Counted from the first letter of the stretch, positions 1-9,344 are shown. The stretch: 51,619 nucleotides of DNA from Lachnospiraceae bacterium UBA4364 (GCA_002393955.1 DGSK01000021.1:1-51619), one strand, 5' to 3'. Numbers and translations are program-made. Notes: generated by a model not told the origin, from the letters alone.

Positions 1-80
1 TCAGTTAGTGGGAAGTTTTAGTTATAAACATAACAGTCACCGGGCTTTCCCCCTTACTGCTTATGAAAGGAGTATATTTC

Positions 81-1889
81 ATGACATATTTGGAAACCGC
101 TAAATTATGGTCAGATAAACTTGCCAAAAACGACCCTCTTTACATAGAACTTTCTGGATTTATGGCAGATAAAAATGAAAACGAGCTGGAAGACCGCTTC
201 TATAAGGAACTAGCTTTCGGTACTGCAGGCCTCAGGGGAAAATGCGGCGTGGGCACCAACAGAATGAACCGCTTTACGGTAGGCCGTGCCACCCAGGGCA
301 TAGCCGATTATATAAATGCAGCATATGCGGCTAAGGACAAGAATATCACCGCTGAAAAGTCCGTTGTCATAGCCCATGATCCAAGATACTATTCCAGGGA
401 ATTCTCAATGCTGGCTGCATGCATTCTTGCTGCCAATGGTATAAAGTCATATATTTTCCCGGACCTCCGCCCTACCCCCGAGCTCGCTTTCATGGTAAGG
501 TATCTAGGCACGGTATCCGGTATAAATATAACAGCCTCCCACAATCCTCAGGCATACAACGGGTACAAGGCTTACTGGCAGGACGGCTGTCAGGTCAGTT
601 CAGATGTTGCTGACGGCATGACAGAATGCATAAATGCTGTGGATTATTTTGACGGAATACATATTTCCAAAGACCCTGCCGTGGATTTCCGTACAGCAGG
701 TAACTGGGATTTCATAAAAAAACTTACAGAGAGCTATATTGCATCCGGCGAAGTTACCGTCCTTGACGAAAAATACGACCGTTTGTACCTGGATAAGATC
801 GAGTCCATTGCCATCCATTCCGGAGATGATCTTAATCTTAATATTCCCATTGTCTATACGCCCTTAAATGGTGCCGGGAGCATCCCCTTTATGCAGATGA
901 TGAAGGAACGCGGTTTTACTGACTGTCAGGTTGTGCCTGAGCAGAAAGATCCTGATCCTGAATTCACCACAGTCGGGTACCCTAATCCCGAGGATCCTAA
1001 GGCATTCCGGCTTGCAGAGGAACTTGGACATAAAACCGGTGCTGAGCTCCTTATGGCTACGGATCCCGATTCTGACAGATTTGCAATAGAACTTTTGGAT
1101 AAAAATGGAAACTATATCCCTCTTAACGGAAACCAGACAGGTTACATCCTGGTAAACTATATCCTTGATGGTCACAGGAGTGCCGGCACACTGCCGGAAA
1201 ACGGTGCCATGGTCCGGTCCATCGTCACCTCTACAATGTCATCAAAGATTGCTGACTCATATGGCATTAAAATGTACGAATCTCTTACCGGATTCAAAAA
1301 CATCTGCGGCCTTATCCCTTTTATAGAAGAAAAAAACGAGAAATATCTTTTCGGATATGAGGAATCCGTCGGCTACAGCGCCTGCGCGGACATCCGCGAC
1401 AAGGACGGCATAAGCGCCGGAATGCTTGTATCCGAGGCAGCAGCCTATTACAGCAAAATGGGACTCACACTTTTCGAAGTCCTTGATTCCCTGTATCGGA
1501 AATACGGCTATTACGCAGAAGACGAGCCCAATATCATCCTCGAAGGAAGTGAAGGTGCCGCAAGAATAAACCGCATGATGGAGCATATCAGAAATAATCC
1601 CATTACCAAAGTGGCCGGATATCCCGTGATGCGATGCCTGAACTATAACTCCGGCACTGTTGCAGACATAAACAATCCTGATAATATCATTCCTGCCACC
1701 AATGCCTTCAGGTATTTCCTTGATGACGGTTCAGACAGTCCTGACACCTGGTTTGCCATACGTCCTTCCGGAACAGAACCTAAGATAAAATTCTATTTTT
1801 ATACAAGGCAGGAAAGCAGAGAAAAAGCACTGCTTGTAAACGAAAACATAAAGAACGCAGTGCTTGAAATATTAAAGGCTGTTGAATAA
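81..1889 (+). CDS. pgcA: Phosphoglucomutase / phosphomannomutase (alpha-D-phosphohexomutase)
   Basis: Cytosolic enzyme that interconverts hexose-1- and hexose-6-phosphates, feeding glycogen and cell-wall sugar synthesis. The start at 81 is chosen because AAAGGAG at 66-72 sits at the right distance; an upstream in-frame ATG at 63 lies before this ribosome site. The product is 602 residues, normal for the long Firmicutes form. Visible motifs: TASHNP around residue 151 (catalytic phosphoserine), the metal loop DPDSDR near 328, the sugar-specificity segment GYEESVGY near 425, and the phosphate-binding RPSGTEP near 561. It is one of three plus-strand genes here. Its substrate preference (glucose or mannose) cannot be told from motifs. 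Confidence 0.95.
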   Translation: MTYLETAKLWSDKLAKNDPLYIELSGFMADKNENELEDRFYKELAFGTAGLRGKCGVGTNRMNRFTVGRATQGIADYINAAYAAKDKNITAEKSVVIAHDPRYYSREFSMLAACILAANGIKSYIFPDLRPTPELAFMVRYLGTVSGINITASHNPQAYNGYKAYWQDGCQVSSDVADGMTECINAVDYFDGIHISKDPAVDFRTAGNWDFIKKLTESYIASGEVTVLDEKYDRLYLDKIESIAIHSGDDLNLNIPIVYTPLNGAGSIPFMQMMKERGFTDCQVVPEQKDPDPEFTTVGYPNPEDPKAFRLAEELGHKTGAELLMATDPDSDRFAIELLDKNGNYIPLNGNQTGYILVNYILDGHRSAGTLPENGAMVRSIVTSTMSSKIADSYGIKMYESLTGFKNICGLIPFIEEKNEKYLFGYEESVGYSACADIRDKDGISAGMLVSEAAAYYSKMGLTLFEVLDSLYRKYGYYAEDEPNIILEGSEGAARINRMMEHIRNNPITKVAGYPVMRCLNYNSGTVADINNPDNIIPATNAFRYFLDDGSDSPDTWFAIRPSGTEPKIKFYFYTRQESREKALLVNENIKNAVLEILKAVE

Positions 1890-2112
1890 CGCATCCGCTG
1901 TCGTTCATAGGCCCCATTATGCTGACCGATCCGGGCTCGATATCCAGGAATAAAGTGATGCCGCTCCCAGCGTCCACAATGTTGCCTTTTTCTTTCCCCT
2001 AGGCGGATAAGTATCCAGATACCATACGGTAAAATCCATTTCCCGGGTAAATATCCCGGCCGTCTGTACTACGAACTGCGCAACGACTGCGGCGTGAAGT
2101 TTTGTTAGTTAG
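1890..2112. other. Intergenic stretch with no confident gene
   Basis: This lies between the convergent pgcA and the small membrane protein gene. One plus-strand frame is open up to a TAG at about 2106-2108 and ends in GRLYYELRNDCGVKFC. A minus-strand frame around 1900-1977 reads MDAGSGITLFLDIEPGSV. Neither has a good ribosome site or a family I recognise. Either could be debris of an older gene; nothing here is supported as functional. Confidence 0.3.
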
Positions 2113-2304
2113 TTACTTATCCGTCGCGTCATCCTGTCCGTTTATAAGCTCATGTATCTGTTCATGCATTCTTTCCCGCCTCTTACGCTTTGCCTTTATG
2201 AGCACTATTCCGAGCAGGACAAGCAGTGCAATAAACACTACAAATCCTAAAAGTCTTGCTGCCAGGAAAAAATAAGACATTCCCATTGCCATTTCCGGTT
2301 CCAT
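2113..2304 (-). CDS. Small single-helix membrane protein, unknown function
   Basis: A 63-residue protein. Residues about 9-34 form one hydrophobic helix (FFLAARLLGFVVFIALLVLL), followed by a strongly basic stretch KAKRKRRERMHE and an acidic tail. By the positive-inside rule the C terminus should be cytoplasmic. The start has a strong ribosome site (GAGAGGAG just upstream), which supports it as a real gene. It follows the GH3 hexosaminidase gene by 45 bp on the same strand and is probably co-transcribed with it. I do not recognise a family; a small envelope or regulatory peptide is a guess. Confidence 0.7.
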   Translation of the reverse strand: MEPEMAMGMSYFFLAARLLGFVVFIALLVLLGIVLIKAKRKRRERMHEQIHELINGQDDATDK

Positions 2305-2349
2305 TTTTATCTCCTCTCTAACACCATTCTAGTGGTTCCGCAATTTCAC

Positions 2350-4326
2350 TTACTGTGCTCTTTTGTACAGCACACTATCAGTCATATTATACTCAGAATC
2401 AACCACCGGTATATCCACGGGTAAAATACCGCCGGGAACACCGTCTCCAAAGCATGCACAAAGTGCTGCGGGAAGATTAGGTACATAAGCGCTTCCGGCT
2501 CCGCTTGCTGCAGGCACGGAACGCATTACGCCGGAGCAGTATGCAAGAAGGACTGCATCAGCCTCCGTAAACCGCCCAGCATCATAAGGAAGCTGTGACG
2601 AAACCACTATCGTAGCCTTGCCGGTTGCCTTTCTTCCTGCGATTATCCGGTCAAAATAGCCCGTTGAAAAACCGTCATCAGTATTTGGATCAAGGCAGTC
2701 TGCGTTATATATTCTTGACACAAGTATCACATGATCAGCCTGAACAGCCTGTGCCACCTGGATATCACCCGCCTCCCTGGTATTCTTCTGCATAGTAACA
2801 CTTACACCATCATTAAGTTTTCCTTCAGCCTTGAGCTTTGTTTCAGCCATGGTCCAGGCCTCGCTCCTGCTGGCACACGCATCCGCAAAAAGTATATACA
2901 CATTCTCCCCGGCCTTGGGCGTAATAGGGAATGCGGATTTTTCATTCTTCACGAGAGTAAGGGACTTAGCTGCAGTCTGCCATGCCACATTGCGGTGCGC
3001 CGGGCTGCCAACATTCGCAACTGTCTGTGCTATCTGAGCATCTGTCAGGGTAAAGTCCTTCTTGTCCAGCAGGCCGTACTTTTCCTTAAGCTTAAGTATC
3101 CTGCGTACGGAAGCATTTACCTGTGCCTCGCTGATGCGTCCATCTTTTACCATAGCCACAGCACTCTCCATTATACGTTCCGTCTCATGGAACTTGTTCG
3201 TATCAGTAACGATAGGAAGCAGTATCATGTCTACACCTGCATTTATGGACATGCATATCACATCATCTGTATTAAAATTATCTGAGATAGCAGCCATATC
3301 CAGACCGTCAGTAACTATCACTCCTTCAAACCCCATATCGTGTCTTAGGATTCCTGTCAGGATAGTTCGGCTCATTGTAGCCGGGAGATATACAGGCTCG
3401 CCTGTAGTCTTGGATATGTAAGTTTCTTTTTCAATCTGAGGATATTGGATATGTGCAGTCATTATCATATCCGCTCCCTCATTGATCGCAGCCTGGAAAG
3501 GCACTAGATCAGATTTCTTTAAGGAATCATAGCTCTCGTTTATGCATGGGAAACCAGTATGGGAATCCGTATCGGTATTGCCATGTCCCGGGAAATGCTT
3601 CAAAGTTGCGATAGTACCTGTATCATGCAGTCCCTGCATATATGCTATACCGTACTTAGCAGCCACATCTGGATCATCGGAAAAAGACCTGATGCCTATG
3701 ATCGGATTATTCGGATTCCGGTTAACATCCATTACCGGCGCAAAATCCGTATTGATGCCAAGAGACTTCATTTCATCACCGAATACTGCCGCCATTTTCC
3801 TGGCATACTGAGGATCGCCCGTAGCAGCTAACGACATATTGCCGGTTCCTGCCGTACCAAATCCGATCCTTGACACGGTTCCGCCTTCCTGATCGATAGC
3901 GATAAGCATGGGAATTCCGCTGCCGGAAAGACTTGCACTCTGGATATCCGATGTCAGCCTGAGCACCTGCTCAGCATCATTGCAGTTCTCCGCATAGAGC
4001 ACAGTTCCGCCAAAATGATATTTTGCGATGCACTGTCTTATTTCATCATTAAGTTCAGTGACATTTACGGCAACAGGGGTACTATCGGTATTTTCCACAG
4101 TCTGATTCATACCTTCCGTTCCGGGTGCCGGCACCTCTTTCCATACTCGGAAAGACGGCACCATCATCTGGCCGATCTTTTCCTCTAAGCTCATCCCCGC
4201 CAGTATGCTTTCTACCTTGTCAGGCTGGCTCTCTGCAGCAAATACACTGCCGGGAATGCTTCCTGCTAACATTACTGTCGAAAGCATAAGACAAAAAAGA
4301 CTTTTTGCACTTCTCCATTTTCGCAT
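2350..4326 (-). CDS. nagZ: Secreted glycoside hydrolase family 3, beta-N-acetylhexosaminidase type
   Basis: An exported hydrolase that probably removes N-acetylglucosamine from muropeptides or glycans. The 658-residue product begins with a signal peptide (basic MRKWRSAK, hydrophobic core, cleavage likely after VFA near residue 30). The GH3 catalytic domain shows the NagZ signature KHFPGHGNTDTDSHTG at 243-258, whose His-Asp pair is typical of this branch, and the nucleophile region VTDGLDM with Asp340. The C-terminal part (about 430-640) resembles the second GH3 domain. GGGAGG precedes the start. Unlike cytosolic proteobacterial NagZ (about 340 residues) this is a longer, secreted form. The symbol marks the family; the exact substrate is not shown. 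Confidence 0.88.
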   Translation of the reverse strand: MRKWRSAKSLFCLMLSTVMLAGSIPGSVFAAESQPDKVESILAGMSLEEKIGQMMVPSFRVWKEVPAPGTEGMNQTVENTDSTPVAVNVTELNDEIRQCIAKYHFGGTVLYAENCNDAEQVLRLTSDIQSASLSGSGIPMLIAIDQEGGTVSRIGFGTAGTGNMSLAATGDPQYARKMAAVFGDEMKSLGINTDFAPVMDVNRNPNNPIIGIRSFSDDPDVAAKYGIAYMQGLHDTGTIATLKHFPGHGNTDTDSHTGFPCINESYDSLKKSDLVPFQAAINEGADMIMTAHIQYPQIEKETYISKTTGEPVYLPATMSRTILTGILRHDMGFEGVIVTDGLDMAAISDNFNTDDVICMSINAGVDMILLPIVTDTNKFHETERIMESAVAMVKDGRISEAQVNASVRRILKLKEKYGLLDKKDFTLTDAQIAQTVANVGSPAHRNVAWQTAAKSLTLVKNEKSAFPITPKAGENVYILFADACASRSEAWTMAETKLKAEGKLNDGVSVTMQKNTREAGDIQVAQAVQADHVILVSRIYNADCLDPNTDDGFSTGYFDRIIAGRKATGKATIVVSSQLPYDAGRFTEADAVLLAYCSGVMRSVPAASGAGSAYVPNLPAALCACFGDGVPGGILPVDIPVVDSEYNMTDSVLYKRAQ

Positions 4327-4458
4327 ATTGTTCCCTCCCTGATATTTCTATATCCAATTAAGGATATAACTCATGATTCAAAAACATTGCCACCGGCATA
4401 ATAATACCGCCGGAACAGCAATCAATGTCGTTTAATTATAACATTTCATAAAACAAAA

Positions 4459-4501
4459 AACAGCCTTTTCCAGCTGGAATGCTTTGATGGAAAAGGCTGT
4501 T
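4459..4501 (-). terminator. Rho-independent terminator after the ABC transporter pair
   Basis: A 14-bp perfect stem, AACAGCCTTTTCCA paired with TGGAAAAGGCTGTT, with a 15-nt loop. Read on the minus strand it is followed by TTTTGTTTT. It lies 44 bp beyond the stop of the last ABC gene and should end that transcript. Confidence 0.85.
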
Positions 4502-4544
4502 TACCATAGGCTATATATATGAGAAGTTTTAAATCAAATAAAAT

Positions 4545-6278
4545 TTAAATCCTCCAGTTCTGGGCCGCCATCTGCTGGCTTACCATATGTGCATACAGTC
4601 CGGCTTTTTTCATAAGCTCCTCCGGCTTTCCTTCTTCAGCCACCACGCCGTCCTTTAAGACAACGATATGGTCCGCATTGGCTATGGTACGCATTCTGTG
4701 AGCTATTATAAGTACCGTCTTGTCTTTTATAAGCTTTGACAGTGCCTCCTGAATCATCGTTTCATTTTCAGCATCCAGTGACGCTGTAGCCTCATCAAGA
4801 AGTATAACCGGCGCATCTTTTAAGAATGCCCTTGCAATGGAAATACGCTGCCTCTCTCCTCCCGAAAGCTCGCTTCCGTTTTCGCCGATATTAGTGTTGT
4901 AGCCCTCCGGAAGAAGCTCCACGAACTCATCGCAGTTGGCCAGCTTTGCAGCATTGATAACCTCCTCATCACTTGCCCCCTTCTTTCCTATCCGGATGTT
5001 TTCAAGGATCGAATTATTGAATAAAGTCACATCCTGGAAAACTATGGAATAATTCGAAAGCAGTGTTTCGGGATCAGTCTGTCCCACATCCATTCCCCCT
5101 AGTGTGATCTTTCCTTCCGTCACATCCCAGAACCTTGCCGCAAGCCTTGAAACGGTAGTCTTGCCGCCGCCTGAAGGTCCAATAAGTGCAGTCACCTCAT
5201 TCTGCTTAGCTGTAAAACTCACATCCTTTAGCACCTGTTCGCCATCTTCATAAGAAAATCCCACATGATCAAAAACAATGTCATACCCCTTATTGCTTAG
5301 TTCCTCCGAGCCTGTCTGCTGCTCATGTGACAGTACTTCATCAAGACGCTCACACTGCACGCCGCAGGCAATGATAGCGGCAAAATTCTGCAGAGTGATC
5401 TGCATGGGATCATAAAGCCTTGATACCAGCATAAGGAACATAAAGAAAGTAAGCAGGCTTATCTCGCCGTTTGCAAAAAGCAGGCCGCCCACAAGAGCTG
5501 TAGTTCCTATGCCTATACGGAGAATGATAGATGCCGAATTAACATAAACAGCCATATTCAGCTCAGCCAGCAAAGCTTCCTTCTCCACTTTCCGGATCTT
5601 CTTTTCCAGTTCATCCATATATCTTTGCTGGGCATTGTTTGCACGCAGGTCCCTTACCGTCTCCAGACATTCCTGTATGCCATCTGCCAGATCCAGCTTT
5701 ACTCCCGAGAGTTTTCTCACGATTCTCTTTTCTGCCCCTGAACAGGTTATGACAATTATAAATGCCACCGGTATCACCCAGAAGCTTGCCAGTACCATCC
5801 TCCAGTCAAAGAAGAAAAAGAGGCTTATGCCCACCATAGTCGTGGAAATCACGGCACCTATCAGTTCCGGAATCCAATGGCTTGATGCAGTCTCGATCTG
5901 GGCGCAATCCCCCATTACATTCGTTGTCAGATCCGCAATGTTCTTCTTGCCAAAATATGAAAGTGGAAGTTTGCGGAGCGTCTCAGCCAGAGTAGTCCGT
6001 CGTACACCGCTCTCTTTGTATGTAGAAAGAAATGTAGCATTGTACTGAATGAAATTGGTAACGGCAATAAGGACAAGCACCACAATGCTGCCTACGGCAT
6101 ACAGACCTATGCGGTCCTTTTTTAAACCGCCTGATAGCATATCGCTGATCAGCATATATAAAACTCCTGCTGTCATCATCAGGCTTATATTGGTCACTGT
6201 CACGCTTATGCATGCCTTGACCATATCCACAGCACCTTCATATGAAAGTGCATATTTATGCTGAAGTTTCTGTATCAT
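4545..6278 (-). CDS. ABC transporter, fused permease and ATPase (second half of a heterodimer)
   Basis: Exporter-fold half-transporter of 577 residues: an N-terminal six-helix membrane domain (to about residue 310) and a C-terminal nucleotide-binding domain with Walker A GPSGGGKTT, signature LSGGERQR and Walker B VILLDEATASLD. The start at 6278 is preferred over an ATG at 6296 because its ATG overlaps the TGA of the upstream partner (ATGA), indicating translational coupling. The pair is the last part of the flavodoxin/DUF3793 segment. Exporter-type pairs of this shape include the siderophore importers YbtPQ and IrtAB as well as drug and peptide exporters, so the substrate is open; the iron-linked context favours a metal-chelate role. 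Confidence 0.9.
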   Translation of the reverse strand: MIQKLQHKYALSYEGAVDMVKACISVTVTNISLMMTAGVLYMLISDMLSGGLKKDRIGLYAVGSIVVLVLIAVTNFIQYNATFLSTYKESGVRRTTLAETLRKLPLSYFGKKNIADLTTNVMGDCAQIETASSHWIPELIGAVISTTMVGISLFFFFDWRMVLASFWVIPVAFIIVITCSGAEKRIVRKLSGVKLDLADGIQECLETVRDLRANNAQQRYMDELEKKIRKVEKEALLAELNMAVYVNSASIILRIGIGTTALVGGLLFANGEISLLTFFMFLMLVSRLYDPMQITLQNFAAIIACGVQCERLDEVLSHEQQTGSEELSNKGYDIVFDHVGFSYEDGEQVLKDVSFTAKQNEVTALIGPSGGGKTTVSRLAARFWDVTEGKITLGGMDVGQTDPETLLSNYSIVFQDVTLFNNSILENIRIGKKGASDEEVINAAKLANCDEFVELLPEGYNTNIGENGSELSGGERQRISIARAFLKDAPVILLDEATASLDAENETMIQEALSKLIKDKTVLIIAHRMRTIANADHIVVLKDGVVAEEGKPEELMKKAGLYAHMVSQQMAAQNWRI

Positions 6279-8044
6279 CTCACACCTACCTTCCACTCAA
6301 TTGACCTGCTGTATTCATTAAACATCCTGCTGTACAGGCCGCCGCTTAGCATAAGCTGCTCATGAGTTCCCTTCTCTGCGATGTTACCCTTGTCCATCAC
6401 ATAAATCATGTCCATATTGGTAACCGTACTGAGCCGGTGTGCGATCATTATCAGAGTTTTTCCTTCAGACAGATGTTCAAAGGCTTCCTGAACCTTAGTT
6501 TCATTATCCGGATCCGCAAAGGCTGTCGCCTCGTCAAGTATGAGAATGGGAGCATCCTTAAGTATGGCCCTTGCGATTGTGATCCTCTGCTGTTCACCTC
6601 CTGAAAGATATGTTCCTTTTTCTCCTATCACCGTATGTACTCCGTAGGGAAGCTTTTCGATAATGTCCATGCACTGTGCCTTTTCAAGTGCGGCCATGAC
6701 TTCCTCCTCCCCCGCATCCGGCTTTGAAAGGCGTACATTTTCCAGGATAGAAGTTTTAAGCAGCCTGCTGTCCTGAAAAACAAATGATATCATCTGCATC
6801 AATCTGTCCTGAGAAATGTTTTTTATATTAGCTCCGCCGATAAGAATTTCTCCCTCATTCACATCAAAGAACCTGGCCATAAGCTCACAGATAGTGGTCT
6901 TTCCAGAACCGGAGGGACCTACAAAGGCCACATGTGCTCCCTCTTTTATCGTTATCGTTACATTCTTTACCGCATCCCTTGCTGCATCCTTGTACCGATA
7001 ACTTATGTTCTTCAGTTCAATGTCGGTTCCATCCGGAATCTGCGAACTGTCCGAGGACAGAGGCTCGATATCCATTACGGACTTCACCCTTTCCACTGCA
7101 TCGATCAGTGTCATTTCTGCCTCACCGGAATAAGCCACCTTGGTAAGTGCCACGGTGATAAGCGGCGTGACGATTATGTAATACATAATGTTCAGGATAT
7201 CAGCTGCTTCAGGTGTCACATCTGCTCCCACAAGCACATACGCTGCTATCACTATGAATGCAAATATCGCATTTATGCATGTCATGAATCCCATCATGGG
7301 GAACCGTAGATGCAGGGTATAGTCCGTAGTCCACTTTCCATAGTCATCAATGGTCTTTTTAAAACGGGTAAAAGAATGAACCGTCTGTCCGAAAGTCTTC
7401 ACCACTGGAATCCCCCGGACATACTCCGTAGCCTCACTGCTCATGGTTTCCAGGGCAGTCTGGTATTCTTTCATTTTTTCCTGCATTCCTTTTCCCATCA
7501 TGCTCATCATGCACATGAAACCAAGCACAGCAGGTATCATGCAGATAAGTCCGATTTTCCAGTTAAATGCAAAGATCAGTATGATCAGTCCGAAAGGTGT
7601 CACTGCCGCAACAGTCTTGTCCGGCAGGTTATGTGCAATATATGTTTCAGTAGCAGCCGTTGAATCATTAACTATACGCCTTATCCGCCCGGTTCCTTCA
7701 TCATCGAAAACACCTAAGGGTAGCGTGATGATCCTTCGCATAAGGCTGCTTCGCATATTTGCCTGAATACGGAATGCAGCAATATGCGTACATAAAAGAG
7801 CTGCTATATAAACTAACAGTGATAAAACGGTCAGCCCCACAGCAATTCCTGCCAGGCCTTTAATCCGTGAAAGTTCCGTTCCTTCCACGGCCACTCCGAT
7901 AATCCTCCATAACAAATAAAATGGAAGCAGCGACAGTACTGCACTTATCGCTGCTATAAATCTTCCCAGTGTTATCAGCTTTGCATGAGATCCCGCATAT
8001 TGCCGTATGATCTTCATATGCTCAGTGCTCTTTACTTTTCCCAA
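6275..8044 (-). CDS. ABC transporter, fused permease and ATPase (first half of a heterodimer)
   Basis: Exporter-fold half-transporter of 589 residues from the chosen start. A TTG at 8044 lies 8 nt after GGGAGG and gives MGKVKSTEHMKIIRQ; an ATG at 8110 would add 22 residues but has no clear ribosome site. The six-helix domain is followed by an ATPase with Walker A GPSGSGKTT, signature LSGGEQQR and Walker B ILILDEATAFADPDNE. The ATAFADPDNE form in place of the common ATSALD is, as I remember it, typical of YbtPQ/IrtAB-like siderophore transporters, though I could not check this. It overlaps its partner by ATGA, so the two form a heterodimer. Upstream lies a perfect 18-bp palindrome at 8136-8153. 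Confidence 0.9.
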   Translation of the reverse strand: MGKVKSTEHMKIIRQYAGSHAKLITLGRFIAAISAVLSLLPFYLLWRIIGVAVEGTELSRIKGLAGIAVGLTVLSLLVYIAALLCTHIAAFRIQANMRSSLMRRIITLPLGVFDDEGTGRIRRIVNDSTAATETYIAHNLPDKTVAAVTPFGLIILIFAFNWKIGLICMIPAVLGFMCMMSMMGKGMQEKMKEYQTALETMSSEATEYVRGIPVVKTFGQTVHSFTRFKKTIDDYGKWTTDYTLHLRFPMMGFMTCINAIFAFIVIAAYVLVGADVTPEAADILNIMYYIIVTPLITVALTKVAYSGEAEMTLIDAVERVKSVMDIEPLSSDSSQIPDGTDIELKNISYRYKDAARDAVKNVTITIKEGAHVAFVGPSGSGKTTICELMARFFDVNEGEILIGGANIKNISQDRLMQMISFVFQDSRLLKTSILENVRLSKPDAGEEEVMAALEKAQCMDIIEKLPYGVHTVIGEKGTYLSGGEQQRITIARAILKDAPILILDEATAFADPDNETKVQEAFEHLSEGKTLIMIAHRLSTVTNMDMIYVMDKGNIAEKGTHEQLMLSGGLYSRMFNEYSRSIEWKVGVR

Positions 8045-8135
8045 CTTTTTTTCCTCCCTGTCTTCCGGATGCCTGCGGCGGCCCACAGATATGACCGCCA
8101 CAGACTCCACTGAACCGAAGACAATTTATTCTTTA

Positions 8136-8153
8136 GTAACTATCCATAGTTAC
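8136..8153. promoter_or_regulatory. Perfect palindrome upstream of the ABC pair, possible operator
   Basis: GTAACTAT CC ATAGTTAC: 8-bp arms with a 2-bp centre, in the 155-bp gap between flavodoxin and the first ABC gene. It differs from the RTTAG-N6-CTAAY sites elsewhere in the island, so if it is an operator it probably serves another regulator. A weak RNA hairpin is the alternative. Confidence 0.4.
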
Positions 8154-8199
8154 GGCAGCTCACAATGAGCAATTTATTTTGAAACGCAAAATTAGTACT

Positions 8200-8622
8200 C
8201 TATGCCAATGCTGCACCTAAAGACTTGCAGGCATCAAGCTCCACTTCGCCGGGTGCATTATTTGCAGTCACGCTCTCCGTTGCCAACTGCGCTCCATCGG
8301 CAGTACATCTGTCCTCCCAGTCACGCATCCACTGTCCATCGCCCCAGCCGTATGAACCGAAAAGGGCAATCTTTTTACCTGAAAGTGCTGATTCAACCTC
8401 TGTGAACATGGGGTCAAATTCAGATTCTTCAAGTACTTCCGCACCCATGGCAGGGCAGCCGAATGCGATTGCATCAAATTCCGAAACCTTATCCTTGCTG
8501 AATTCAGATGCCCTGAAGCTCTCTACCTCAGCACCGGCATTTTTAGCTCCGTCGGCTACAGCATCAGCCATTGCCTCTGTATTTCCTGTTCCGCTCCAAA
8601 AAACTACTGCTACTTTACTCAT
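8200..8622 (-). CDS. Flavodoxin, short-chain clostridial type
   Basis: A 140-residue FMN electron carrier that can replace ferredoxin when iron is scarce. The FMN phosphate loop SGTGNTEAMA lies at residues 9-18. The flavin-contact segments GCPAMGAEVLEE and GSYGWGDGQWMRDWE follow in the usual order and spacing. The start at 8622 has AGGAGGG 5 nt upstream; the longer frame from 8667 lacks a ribosome site. It lies 93 bp after DUF3793 on the same strand, within the iron-linked island. That context fits induction of flavodoxin under iron limitation, which is well established for the family in other bacteria, but no metal operator is directly upstream. Confidence 0.93.
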   Translation of the reverse strand: MSKVAVVFWSGTGNTEAMADAVADGAKNAGAEVESFRASEFSKDKVSEFDAIAFGCPAMGAEVLEESEFDPMFTEVESALSGKKIALFGSYGWGDGQWMRDWEDRCTADGAQLATESVTANNAPGEVELDACKSLGAALA

Positions 8623-8658
8623 GTTTTCCCTCCTTAGGATTTTTGTGTTGTAACCGTT

Positions 8659-8676
8659 AATAACCAATCGGTTATT
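8659..8676. promoter_or_regulatory. Inverted repeat upstream of flavodoxin, possible operator
   Basis: AATAACC AATC GGTTATT, 7-bp perfect arms, about 37 bp upstream of the flavodoxin start. It does not match the metal-site pattern found elsewhere in the island. Together with the palindrome at 8136-8153 it may be bound by an unidentified regulator. Confidence 0.35.
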
Positions 8677-8715
8677 TCAGCTACTTTGATTCTTTTTTAT
8701 TGCTTTATCCCGGAA

Positions 8716-9279
8716 TCACCGTTCGTTAACAGGTTCGACTACGATCAGATCTTCCAGGCTTTTGCCTTTTCCGACTTCTTTTTTATATATTTCCGTGCAT
8801 TTTTGAAAACGTTTAAATGTCTTTTCTGCCTCTTCCTGGTTGCTGTATGCCTTCCAGCAGCCCACACATTTCACTCCCTGACACGGACTCTCCATAAAGC
8901 TCCTGACATCGTCCGGCGGATAACCGAGAAAAAGGCCGATTTCATGAGGAAAGACTTTATCCTTCTTAAGGTGCTCGACAAGCTGCGCTAAGCACCTGTC
9001 GGGATCATCACAGCAATACCCCTTCTTTGAAAGAATGCTTACGGCCCCCGGCGAACTCAAGTCTTTCTTTAGCCTTGCGGGACGGTACAGATAAACAAGG
9101 GTAAACTTCTCCGTTTGCTTAATAGGCACGAGCCGAAGCCCCCTTTTTGTAAGGACATTATTTATAGCCTTTATCTCTTCCGTTATTCCTTTTTTTGAGT
9201 TATGTACGGAAAAAGCATTTCCTGTCTTTATCCCCGCAAGAGTCGGTGCTCCGTATTCAATCAGGCTTTCCTTTATCAT
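8716..9279 (-). CDS. DUF3793 family protein
   Basis: A 187-residue soluble protein of the clostridial DUF3793 family, recognised from the conserved blocks HEIGLFLGYPPDDVRSFME and VKCVGCWKAYSN. The CVGC pair could bind a metal or iron-sulfur centre, but no function is established. No signal peptide or membrane helix is seen. The start has GAGAGGA upstream. Context is informative: it precedes flavodoxin and an ABC pair, and an RTTAG-N6-CTAAY palindrome lies about 80 bp upstream at 9360-9375, so it probably belongs to the candidate iron regulon. Family assignment rests on memory of the motifs. Confidence 0.78.
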   Translation of the reverse strand: MIKESLIEYGAPTLAGIKTGNAFSVHNSKKGITEEIKAINNVLTKRGLRLVPIKQTEKFTLVYLYRPARLKKDLSSPGAVSILSKKGYCCDDPDRCLAQLVEHLKKDKVFPHEIGLFLGYPPDDVRSFMESPCQGVKCVGCWKAYSNQEEAEKTFKRFQKCTEIYKKEVGKGKSLEDLIVVEPVNER

Positions 9280-9319
9280 ATCTGTCCTCTCATTATTATT
9301 AATTTTTTAAAACTTCCCA

Positions 9320-9344
9320 CACCGTGCAGTCTTGTCTGACGGTG
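9320..9344 (-). other. Hairpin in the leader of DUF3793
   Basis: CACCGT-CAG paired with CTG-ACGGTG, with one unpaired base and a 6-nt loop, lying between the metal-type palindrome at 9360 and the DUF3793 start. It may be a leader hairpin or weak attenuator. On the plus strand it is followed only by TTTTAG. Confidence 0.35.

Noticed and set aside
2731..3285. Plus-strand open frame of 184 codons inside the GH3 gene
   Set aside because: Antisense to a gene with clear signal peptide and catalytic motifs; composition is typical of a shadow frame.
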